A stretch of DNA of 64,000 nucleotides. It comes from Datisca glomerata (taxonomy: Eukaryota > Streptophyta > Magnoliopsida > Cucurbitales > Datiscaceae). A model generated the notes under the pieces. The model did not search any database. It was not told where the DNA came from and saw nothing but the letters and a program-made list of their open reading frames with translations. Each line of letters opens with the position of its first letter. The first letter of the stretch is position 1. The stretch is taken from positions 124,001 to 188,000 of the forward strand of contig QANY01008599.1 in the NCBI GenBank assembly GCA_003255025.1, read 5' to 3'. This document shows, piece after piece, positions 34,863 through 45,263 of this stretch. The position numbers and the translations under genes are program-made.

Positions 34863-36168
34863 TTATTCCTCCATGCACTCCATTGATTAGACGATTCTAT
34901 TGTCCCGATAGTATCAATCTCCTCCCCATCCGCTGGACCATCATTTACTTCATCTAGCTGAATTTCTATTGGGTCGATTGACATTTCTGTCCTAATCAGA
35001 TTATATAAGAGATAACAAGCGGTGGTAATGCGACAATGAGTTTGTATAGGAAAGAATGATGGACTTCTTAAGATAGCTCATCGTATCTTGAGCAAACCAA
35101 AACATCTTTCAATAGCATTTCTTGTAGTTGCATGCTTCATATTAAATAGTTCTTCATGATTTAAAGGTATACGCCCATTTCTCCACTCTAATGGATGATA
35201 ACGTGTCCTTCTAAATGGTGCAAGAAATCCCTTTCAATTTATGTATCCAACATCTACAAGATAATAGTAACATGTGAAAGGGAGCTTCAATGAGGTTACT
35301 TAAGATAACCCAATTAGGTTACAGATAGAAAGATGGACTTCTTAAGATAGCCCATCATATCTTACCCGTAAGGACTTGAAGTCCATTAGGTCTACTAAGC
35401 GCATCTCGAAGTACTCTAGAGTCAGAAGCAGATCATTCCCATCCTGGTAGAACAAATATAAACTTCGTGTCTGGGGAACAAAGGCTCAATACATTTGTGG
35501 CAATTGCTCCATTTCTTGTTCGATACATTGGCTTCTCACTTTCGGCAACACGAACATCAATATAAGTACCGTCTAAGGCTCCCAAACAATTCTATATAAA
35601 ATATTAACACTTAAATTATTATTTGAATAATTAAAAACAATTAATATTTTTCATGAAGAAAACTTAAAATAATGTATACTTTAAACCATTTCCATCTCTC
35701 ATCATTATAATTCGCTTGCACCGGATTGCTGCTTTAAGTAGAAAATGTTGTAGTCTTAGAACTCCATGTAATACAGAATTGAAATACCTACTTATGGTCT
35801 CTCCTGAACATTTGAATCTATTATCTATTGTGATAATCTTTATATGATGAGCAGTATATGCAAGAATATGCACACTTGCTCTTCTAAAGTAACAAAGCCA
35901 TGCTTTTCACTCTTCTATCATTATGAAGTAATTCATATAAGATACCAAAGGTTCTTCTATCCATTCTGAGTTGATTCATGCATAATGTATCACTATCTCC
36001 TATTATACTATCCAAATAACATAGTCGTATTTCACAATTAGTGGAAGTACGATTAGCTAACAAATAAGTTTCATAATACTTCTCCGTCATATCAACTATC
36101 ATCCATAGTTCCATAATGAACATACTCATCATTTTCAAATGCCATATCTCTAATACAAGATTCATCAA
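34863..36168 (-). pseudogene. PIF/Harbinger transposase (HARBI1-like), broken
   Basis: DDE nuclease that cuts and pastes the element. Minus-strand pieces in order: RLCYLDSIIGDSDTLCMNQL and RMDRRTFGILYELL (36168-35884); FKCSGETISRYFNSVLHGVL (35873-35664); after an intron-like gap of about 90 bp, NCLGALDGTYIDV with the first catalytic Asp; RNGAIATNVLSLCSPDTKFI and VLPGWE, then a TGA near 35433, then SASDSRVLRDAL with the second Asp; YYYLVDVGYIN, FLAPFRRTRYHPLEWR; and KHATTRNAIERCFGLLK with the catalytic Glu near 35100. All three acidic residues are present. Lesions are the TGA, a stop in GYIN*KGF near 35235, and a disrupted stretch at about 35290-35370 that partly repeats downstream sequence. 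Confidence 0.88.
35290..35375. repeat. Short duplicated segment inside the transposase gene
   Basis: AAAGATGGACTTCTTAAGAT (35330-35349) followed by AGC(C/T)CATC repeats a stretch at about 35045-35085 (AATGATGGACTTCTTAAGAT), splitting the transposase between the second Asp block and the YYYLVDVGYIN block. It appears to be a local templated insertion. Confidence 0.6.
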
Positions 36169-37529
36169 AAGATTCTTTTATTCATCTCTATTCAAAACAA
36201 AAATATTTTAGCTAAACAATTAATATGATAATAGTAAGTTGCATTCAATTCACACACTTAGCAAGTACCAATTAGTATGATTGGCAAGTTGAAACATATT
36301 CCAATGTGAAGGAATAATGCAGCCTAAGGGTGTGAACTTAGAATCACTTACTTTAAAAGTTTTGGGATTGTAACGCATTCTCTTTTATTTCTCTCATCCC
36401 CTTGGTGATGATTTCCCTCAAGACTACCATTTTGAAACAACCTTCAATTGGTAATGAAGGTATTACTACAATAAATGGACCATCTTCTTTTCAATTTTCA
36501 TTTTTCAGAAAATGGGCATCTCTACAATCCCAAATCTTTTCAATTACTACCTTCATGTATCAATGACTACCACCGGTTAAACAAATATTGGCCTTTCTTG
36601 TCTGAACATCCATACTGAATTCCAGATTACCAATAGAAGGAGACCAAACACGAAGGCAAAACGAAACACTCCAAGTTAAGTTTTTTATTTGAATGAGATC
36701 TTGAATTAGACAGAACAAACACAAAGGCAAAGCTTGAAATCAGCTCTAACAAAAACTCTTGAAATCAACAATAACAAAAACCTTGAAATCAGCTCTAACA
36801 AAAGTGCTTGAAATCAGGAAAAGCTTGAAATCAGCTCTAACAAGATCTCCTCTTTAGATATAACAAAAATCATGTCTAAAGGCAAAGATAAAATTTGATC
36901 TAACATAGTTTCCAAAACGTAGATCTATCAAACACAAAATTGGTGGAGGCAAAAATGCATATCTAAAAAAAATGCAGAAACACAGATCTAACAAAAATGC
37001 AAAAAGAAGAAGAGGAAAAGGAAGAGACTTACCAGGAAGAAGCGGTGGAAGGAAGAAGCTTCGTCAATAGTAGATTTCGTCAGTGGCATGAACGAAGAAG
37101 TCTTCGTTTGGGTCTTCGTCGCTGAGCCTATCTTTGTGTTGTCTTCGTGTGGGTCTGTGTAGAATGAGCTTAGTCTGATTTAGTTCCCTCTTTTAGGAGG
37201 GGACTAAACTATGCACTATGTGTGGGACTATAGAGTCCTACCGTATTAGTTAGTACGAGTCTCATATTTTTGCCAAACTTCAGACAATACTATTTTAGTA
37301 TTGTCCTATCTTTAGTACTACTGTACAGTGCGGGCTAGAAAATAAGTCCTTAAGGTACTGTCCGGTGTCCGGTGATGGTTTTCAATTTTTATAGAAGTTC
37401 TTGAAAAAAACCCTAAAAACAAGTCTAATAAATGTGTATATTTTTGAATACTACTACCCTAAACACGTTTTTTATATATCAAAATATTTTTGAAAAACAA
37501 CACTACCGCTTTGTCTATCTGTTTTAATC

Positions 37530-37812
37530 ACTGGGGATTTAATATTTTTCCTGCTTTACCTTTATATGTTGTTGATACTTGGTTATGGAATCCTTCTCCC
37601 AATGGAGCCTTTTTTGTCAACATGGCTTATAAGGATTTCATGCATCACTTCCCTGTTCTTCCCTAGACAGATGAAGTTTGGTTTTTGGGGAACATCTCTA
37701 GGTGTGCTTTTCTTTCCTGGCTAGCTTTTTTAAATAAAATTGCAACTAAAGATCATGTTTTTAAGTAGTGTTCTAGCTCAGGCCTGGAGTGTATCTTTTG
37801 TTCTGATGGTAC
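37530..37812 (+). pseudogene. LINE remnant, zf-RVT region, left of the nested insertion
   Basis: Frame reads VVDTWLWNPSPNGAFFVNMA, YKDFMHHFPVLP, VWFLGNISRCAFLSWLAFLN, KIATKDHVFK and CILCSDG, with stops in between. This is the zinc-binding domain that follows the reverse transcriptase in plant LINEs (W....G.F.V..AY...W...CxxC). It stops at 37812, where the LTR of element A begins. Confidence 0.8.
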
Positions 37813-38319
37813 CATTGGATCCTTAATCCAACGTTGAACTTATATATAAATAATTATGTATTATAGACTGTCAAATATGGTTAAACCCAATTAAAAGTGA
37901 TCAACTAAAGTTTTAGTATTTTAGGTTTTAAGGTGTCTGATAGGTTGTGCACATTTTGATGTATAGAGACTTTAAGATAATTTCTATTTTATGATGGACT
38001 AAAATAGAAATACTAAAAGATAATAGATATGTTATCTATAAGTAGTTATGGTCCCCAGGGCATACTATTAAGAGAAACCATTATATTCTTCCTAAAATCT
38101 CATCGTTAGAAACAAAACAGAGAGACTGAATCAAAGGAGACTCTCTGATAGAGAATAGTGAATATCTGGAAGGCCAACCGCTCGGCTTTAAATTGAAAGT
38201 TACTATTATGGATTCAGGTACGCTTTTGCTTTAATGGTTATTTGATTCTTGATGTGTTCAACATGAGTTCTTGAGATTTTAAAGATATTGTTTATAATGA
38301 TAAGAAATTTTATATAACA
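37813..38319 (+). repeat. 5' LTR of element A
   Basis: Begins (CA)TTGGATCCTTAATCCAAC and shares with the 3' LTR the ordered blocks AAACCCAATTAAAAGTGATC, AAAGATAATAGATATGTTAT, TCTGGAAGGCCAACCG and TTATGGATTCAGGTACGCTT. It ends ...ATATAACA just before the PBS. The TG start is altered to CA compared with the 3' LTR. Confidence 0.85.
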
Positions 38320-38321
38320 AG

Positions 38322-38333
38322 TGGTATCAGAGC
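38322..38333 (+). other. Primer binding site of element A
   Basis: TGGTATCAGAGC, complementary to the 3' end of plant initiator methionine tRNA and standard for Ty1-copia. It starts two bases after the 5' LTR. Confidence 0.9.
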
Positions 38334-38677
38334 TATTTATATTGAATCATTGAAAATCAATTTTTAAGTTTAGATCCATGATTATATGTGTTTATATGTT
38401 TATTTTTGGAGTTATTGAATTTAATAATTGATAAAAATTCTTAGATTTTAGAAAGGTATATTTTCGATATATTTGATTAAATTTAGACCGCCAGCCAGCA
38501 ATGGTGGCCGACAGTGGAAGGCGACAGGCGTGGTGGTTTGGAAACGCCGGCAAAGAGAGCTGCGGAGGCTAAGGAAAGTTGCGGCCTTGGCCACAATGAT
38601 GAATGAGCCGCGACCTCGGTCGCGCCTGTGAACATGTGGGTCAAGCTGTGGGCTTTGTCCCACAGCTGAAAGCTATT

Positions 38678-38708
<31 letters not shown>

Positions 38709-39435
38709 TCTGGGCTGCTAGCCAGTAGGCCAGAAGCACTTAGGAGAAACCGTGGGGCCCGCAACACACAGAAAGGGCTGGGGATTCCCCAGCACTCCAA
38801 AGGAGATGCTATAGGGCTAAACCCGTAGCACATAGAGAGGGTAAGGGACCTAGCCATTTCGTCGATTTTTCTTATTAAAAAATTGCTTTATTTATTTAGT
38901 TATTTTAGTTTTATGGATTATTTGATTAAATAATTTTAAAATATTTTTTAAGGCTCATAAAATTAATTATTTATCAATTAATTTAAGCATTAACTACGGT
39001 ACAATTTTAAATTCGAACATTGATATATTTATATATATTTTGGGATGAATTAATTGAAGTAACATGTTGTCAAAATGACATCTCCTGTGAAAATTAATTT
39101 TGTCTTAAAATATAAAAGGTTATATGTGTGTAACTTACGTGATGATTATTCGGTTTTACATATGAACCGTAAATCAGCTCAAAGGAAGGTTTCTCGTTCA
39201 ATATGTTCTTTATCATCAGTATTTGATTACTAAACCAAGACACCACTTATGAGTTAATAATTTTGGCCAAAGTTAAAATATTAAAGGAGTGTTCGGTGTC
39301 TTGAGATGAGGTTTACTTTTGTTTGAATTTATTATTGTTATTTGAGATTTCTGTGAGCTTGTAGGTTGGTTAATTGTTCTTTATTAAGTTATAACTCAAG
39401 CTAATGCCAACATCAAGTAAATAAAGTCTTAAATG
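38334..39435 (+). other. Untranslated leader of element A with GC-rich hairpins
   Basis: No gag here; gag begins across the B insertion. It holds two strong hairpins, AGCTGTGGG...CCCACAGCT (about 38644-38667) and CTGGGGA-TTCCCCAG (about 38777-38791), and a (TA)n run at 38680-38709. The GC-rich block 38480-38850 stands out from AT-rich surroundings and may contain dimerisation or packaging structure (inference). Confidence 0.6.
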
Positions 39436-40920
39436 TGTTAGGGGTTATGCCCTCAAAGCATGTGTATTGATATTTTAATATAAAATTTAATAGAATTACA
39501 TTTTTCTTATAATTGTTCTTTTAAATTATTGTTGAATAATTTATATAGGTATGTAAAAATTATATATTCATTAATAAGACTTTGATCTTGTACCAGTACG
39601 AGAGGATTAAGATCATAGACAATGAATAAAAATGTCACCAACATATTAAAGTACGAAATCTTTAACGAATGGTAGGTAGTATGGTTCACTAAGCATTTTG
39701 AATGGATGTGATCTAGATCCAAACCATTGATGTGGATAGACATCTTAGTGAATGTACTTTACGTAATAATATTAAATATGATAGAACCGATGTGAATTAA
39801 TATCTTTATTAACCTACCGTTTATCATAAAAATTTAATACACATCAATATGATGATCATATGTAGATCAGTCTGAATCCTGAGTAGTCATGAACTCTTAT
39901 ACATGTCTACTGAATCTTTTGATTCACTCGTTAAGATTTGTTTGTGAAAAAGATAACTGACTTTTATTTTGGAGATTCAGTGATATGGATGATTAAGAAC
40001 ATGATCTTACAAGATTTTGAATCCAAGTTTTTCTAACGGATCGTACATTAATTCTCGTAAATGTTAATTCTAAACTGAATGGTTATTAAGCTCAAATTTA
40101 CAATACGATTATAAATTATCCATTCGCTAGTGAATTAATCGTACTTAAGGATCAAGAAGTAATTAGAAAGGTAAAATGATAATTTTGACCACCTATAATT
40201 TACGAACCAATAATTGGAGGATAGAATTACGTAAAATGATTATATCAATGGACTACACAAGAATCCCTATAATTACATTCTAGAATCTTTAAGAGTACAA
40301 TTCCATATTTATAGTGGAGTAATAATGAAATTAATAAATAAGATTATTTAATTAAATAGCTTAACTAAAAATCTGGTTTATTAGACCTTAAGATTATAGG
40401 TCCATGGTCCCTAAATCAGTTATGTACTATACAATGTAGGGTGTGAAACAGGACATGAGAAAAAGACTAATTTGTAAAAAAAAATTTTATTATGAGACAA
40501 GTACGTAATTATGAGATAATTATGTATGATTAATTAATTAAATTATTTATATATAAATAATTATATCGATTATTTTGATAGTTATCGATAAGTGAGATAA
40601 AATATCTAATTTGTGAAATTAGATCATTATAAATTACTATTAGATAATAATTTGAATCAATTAAATCTGTTATTTGTGAACTAACAAATAAGTTAGTTTG
40701 TAGAGATAATCAGATATGTTAATTTTGAATTAACTGATATCTAGATATTTATTTGATTAAAATAAATATTTAATTTGTAGTAATTGCCACGTGTTAATCC
40801 CTGATTGTGAATCAGAGATTGACATGAACTACTGCAGTAGTGGGGGTGCGATACTGTAGTGCTACACGTCACTACAGTAGTGTCGTGGCACACAGTGCCG
40901 TAAGGCACTATGATAGCACC
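39436..40920 (+). repeat. 5' LTR of element B, 3' end lost
   Basis: Matches the 3' LTR from TTATG(C)CCTC...AAGCATGTGTATTGA to the GC-rich GTAGTG/CACTAC subrepeat zone, where homology stops (about 40920). About 600 bp of the LTR 3' end are absent and integrase sequence follows at once. Confidence 0.85.
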
Positions 40921-40976
40921 TGGAATGCCACATCAAAATGGTGAATCATATCCCAACTCACAGAACATGGAATGCC

Positions 40977-43154
40977 ACAGTAAAATGGTGTTTCAGAAAG
41001 GAGAAACCGAACCTTATTAGATATGGCTAGGTCGATGTTAAGCTACTCATCACTACCACTTACATTTAGGGGATATGCATTACACACGATAACATACATT
41101 TTGAATATAGTGCCTTCTAAGTCTGTAAACAAGACACCTTTAGAGTTATGGAATTGGTCCAAACCCAGTTTACGTCATTCTATATATGGGGATGTCCAGC
41201 TCATGTACATAAATCCACGACTGGAAAGTTAGATTCAATGTTTGAAGTGTGTATATTCGTTGGCTATGCTCCAGAGACTAGAGGTGGGTACTTTTATAGT
41301 CACAAAGATCAAAATGTGTTTGTATCGATAAATGACACCTTTCTTAAACACGACTATATGGAAAACTATAAACCTCGGAGCAAAGTAGTTCTCGATGAAT
41401 TAGCTTCTGATAAGATAAAATCACCTTCATTATCAACTGATAAACGACAAACTACAGAAACCATAGTTCATGTTAAGGAAACCCCGGTGCAACGTCGTAG
41501 TGGGAGGGTTGTAAAATAACATATTCGCGATGAACTAGAGGCACATGTCCTAGTGCCTGACATTGAAAAGGACGATCCATTATTTTATGAATAAACTATG
41601 GATGATCCTAAAAATGAGAAATGGCAAGATGCTATGAACCAGGCAATGAAATCGATGTATTCCAATTTCATTTAGGAACTTGTAGATCCACCTGAAATTG
41701 TCAGATCAATTGGATATAAATGGATCTTCAAGAATAAAAGAGGTGCAGATGAGAAAGTAGAGACTTTTAAGGCACGACTGGTAGCCAATGGCTATACACA
41801 AAATGAATGAGTCAATTATGAAGAGACATTCTCCTTTGTTGCCATGCTAAAATCCATTCGCATCCTTTTATCTATTGCTGCTAGTTTGTATTATGAAATA
41901 TGGAAAATTGATGTGAAGAGAGCTTTTCTGAATGGCGCTCTTGAAGAAAACATCTATATGATGCAGCTAGAAGGGTTCGTGATAAGATAAAAAAGTATGC
42001 AAGTTGCTTAAATCTATTTATGGATTAAAACAAACATCTAGATCTTAGAATCTTACCTTTAATGATATTATTAAATCATATTCCTTTGAGCAAAATGTTG
42101 ACGATTCTTGTGTTTATAAAAACATCAAATACAAGATGATGATTTTCTTAGTTCTTTATATTAACGATATTCTACTCATTGAGAATGATGTAGAAGCTTG
42201 TCAAAGGTAAAGAAGTGGTTGACTAAGAATTCCAAATGAAAGATTTAAGAGAGACGAGTTATGTTCTAGGCATCTAAATCCTGATAGAAAGAATGAACTC
42301 TTGGCACTTGCTCACGCGTCTTATATTGATAAGATGCTGGAGATATTCTCTATAGAGAATTCTAAGAAAAGTCAACTACCAACCAAACATGGAATTGTCC
42401 TCTTCAAGTAGCAATGTACTAAGACACCTCAAGAGGAAGTGGATATGAGAAAGGTTTTTTATGCTTCAGCTATTAGTAGTCTCATGTATGTCATGTTGTG
42501 TACAAGACCATACATCTATTATGCAGTGAGAATTATCAGTCGTTATCAATTGAATCCAGGTTTGGAACATTTGATTGGAGTAAAGCACATTCTCAAGTAT
42601 CTTAGGAGAACGAAAAACTATATACTTTTTTATTCAGGTGGAGACGTGAACCTCACTAGATATACTAATTTTGATTTCCAATCAGACATAGATAGTCAAA
42701 AGTCGACGTCTGGATCAATATTCACTTTAGGTGGAGTAGCTGTAATCTAGATAAGTATCCAACAATCCAGCATTGAAGATTCCACTATGGAAGCTGAATA
42801 TATAGTGGCTTGTGAAGCTGCGAAAGAAGCGATATGACTGAGAAAGTTCTATACTAATCTGGAAATAGTTCCAGATATACACAAGCAACTGATCCTATAT
42901 TGTGACAATGGTGGGGCGGTAGCTAATTCCAAAGAACCAAGGAGTCATAAGAGGGGAAAGCACATAGAGAGGGGAAAGCACATAGAGAGGAAATATCATC
43001 TTGTAAGAGAGATCGCGCATCGAGGGGATGTGATTGTTATGAAAATAGCATCAGATCAAAACCAGCCTGATCCTTTTACCAAGACACTTCCTGCTAAGTC
43101 ATTTGAGGGTCATGTGCGTAACATGACATTGATAGAGATACCACATTTTCTTTA
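40977..43154 (+). pseudogene. Element B pol remnant (integrase C-terminal part, RT, RNase H)
   Basis: Integrase end: NGVSERRNRTLLDMARSM and LNIVPSKSVNKTPLELWN (40977-41160), then the GCPAHV and FVGYAPETRGGYF frames (to 41519). RT runs from about 41598 (WQDAMNQAMKSMYSN) through SIGYKWIFKNKRG and KAFLN-type blocks; the YVDD box is read as YINDILLIE at about 42155. RNase H: SSLMYVMLCTRPYIYYAVRI, then DSTMEAEYIVACEAAKEA, CDNGGAVANSKEPRSHKRGK and DPFTKTLPAKSFEGHV. An in-frame 18-bp tandem duplication (GKHIER twice) is at about 42953-42988. Several stops and frameshifts make it inactive. Confidence 0.9.
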
Positions 43155-43169
43155 GCGCAAGTTGGAGAT

Positions 43170-45261
43170 TGTTGGGAGTTATGCTCTTAAAGTATGTGTA
43201 TTGACATTTTAATATGAAAATTAATGAAATTACATTCCTCTTATAATTGTTATTTTAAATTATTGTTTATATAATTTTTATAAATATCTGAAAATTTCAT
43301 ATTCATTAATGAGACTATGATCTTGTATTAGTACGAGAAGATTAAGATCATAGATAATGAATAAAAATGTCAGCAACATATTAAAGTATGTAATATTTAA
43401 TGAATGGTTGCTAGTACAGTTCACTAAGCATTATGAATGCATGTGATCTAGATCTAGATCATTAATATAGATAGACCACTTAGTAAATGTACTTTATATA
43501 ATAAGATTATATATGACCGGACCGTTGTGAATTAATAACTTTATTAACGTACCGTTTATCATAAAAATTTAATACATGTCAATCTGATGATCATATGTAG
43601 ATCGGTCTGAATCTTGAGTAGTCATGAACTCTTATACATGTCTACTGGATCTTTTGATTCACTCGTTAATGTTTGTTTGTAAGGCTAGTGACTTTTATTT
43701 TGGAAATTCAGTGATATGAATGGCTATGAACATTATCTTAAGTGTTAGTTCTGGAACTGAATGGTTATTGAGCTCAAATCTATAATACAATTATAAATTA
43801 GTCATTCATTAGTGAATTAATGGTACTTAAGGATCAATAGCTAATTAGAAGGGTAAAATAATAATTTTGACCAGCTCTAATTTACGAACCAATAATTGAA
43901 GGACAAAACTTTGTGAAATGATTATATCAATGGACTACACGAGAATACTCTGTAAATACATTCTATAAAATCTTAGAGTGCAATTGCACATTTATAATAA
44001 AGTAATAGTGAAATTAATAAATATGATTATTTAACTAAAGAGTTTAATTAATAATCAGGTTTATTGGAGCTTAAGATTATAGTTCCATGTTCCCCAATTT
44101 AACTCTGTACTACACAATATAGGGTGTGAATATTTCAGAAATTGCAAAAATAATTTTTATTTTGGGGCAAGTACGTAATTATGAGATAATTATGCGTGAT
44201 TAATTATTAAGAATTAATTAATTAAATTATTTATATGTAGAATTTGGAAATTACCTATATATAATTGAATAATTATATCGATTAATTTCTAATTAACGAT
44301 AAGTGTGACATAATATCTAATTTATGATTAGATAATTTTAAATTATTATTAGATAATAATTTGAATCAACTAAATTTTTTATATGTGAACTGGTATCTAG
44401 ATATTTATCTGACTAAAATAAATATTTAATTCACATGCCACATGTCAATCACTAATTGAGAATTAGAGATTGACATGAACTATTGTAGTGCCACATGACA
44501 CTGCAGTAGTGGGGGTGCAATACTGTAGTGCCACACATCACTACAGTAGTGCTGTGAGGCACTGTGATAGCTCATGGTAACTGTAGTGTCGTGTGACATC
44601 GCAGTTGTGCACAAATTACAGTAGGTCCCACTACAATGGTAACTTTGAAATTAAATATTATTTTCCGTTTATCCCTAAAAATCTAATATGCCATTATCTA
44701 GAAAATATATAGATATTATTCTATTGGCTTTAGTGTTGAAAGAGAGTGAAAAATACAATTACTATCAGGGTGAATTTTCTCTGTGATTAAAAATTTAATA
44801 AAAAGGCTCTAAAAGAATTATCTTCGTATTCTCTCAGAGGATTGTCTCACAAAAATTAATCATTCTCAGTAAATCTCTATATCTCATATGTTGAGTACAT
44901 ATTGAGACATAAAAAGTCTTTGATTATTCTACGTATCTACACGTGCCCTAGTGCATTTGAGGATTGGTTTGGAAGATCTTGGTGTTGATCTCGAAGTCTG
45001 TTGTTCGTGAGAAGATCATTGGTTTGAAAAGACTCTTGATATAGACTACAAGAGGTATATGATTCATATCCATGTATATCTTAGATTTAATATATAAATA
45101 TATAATGGATCCTGATTGAAAATAGTTTTCAATAAAAAATTTTATTTTGGAAACCATTGCGTCGTGCTTGTTTTCATTTTATCGAAAAACTTATGATTCA
45201 TTTTTAATAATTTTTTTAAAAGCCACCACGCATCCGCCGCGTGTGCGCCTTTTTTTCAACA
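43170..45261 (+). repeat. 3' LTR of element B, about 2.1 kb
   Basis: TGTTGGGAGTTATGCTC...TTTTTTTCAACA, unusually long for a copia LTR. A GC-rich block at about 44480-44640 holds alternating CTGTAGTGCCAC and CACTACAGTAGTG motifs in both orientations, able to form short hairpins. The open frame at 44948-45157 is not supported. Confidence 0.88.
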
Positions 45262-45263
45262 AA

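Larger units (their letters stand above)
32833..37349 (-). mobile_element. PIF/Harbinger-like DNA transposon, 4.5 kb, recently inactivated
   Basis: Contains, both on the minus strand, the two proteins of the superfamily: a Myb/SANT-like DNA-binding ORF1 and a DDE transposase. Proposed ends: GGATTCGTTTGACA at 32833 preceded by TTA, and, read inward from the right, GGACTTATTTTCTA ending at 37349 and followed by TTA. A TTA duplication is the family's usual target site. The terminal match is imperfect (about 9 of 14), so the ends are provisional; both ends share TAGTACT/TACTGTAC motifs further in. Coding regions carry only a few lesions, so this copy died recently compared with the copia remnants. 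Confidence 0.75.
39436..45261 (+). mobile_element. Ty1-copia element B, internal-deletion derivative nested in A
   Basis: Flanked by the 5-bp direct repeat AAATG (39431-39435 and 45262-45266). It starts TGTTAGGGGTTATG and ends TTTTCAACA. 5' LTR at 39436 to about 40920, shortened pol at 40977-43154, polypurine tract GTTGGAGAT at 43161-43169, full 3' LTR at 43170-45261. PBS, gag, protease and the first part of integrase are missing. Confidence 0.88.
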
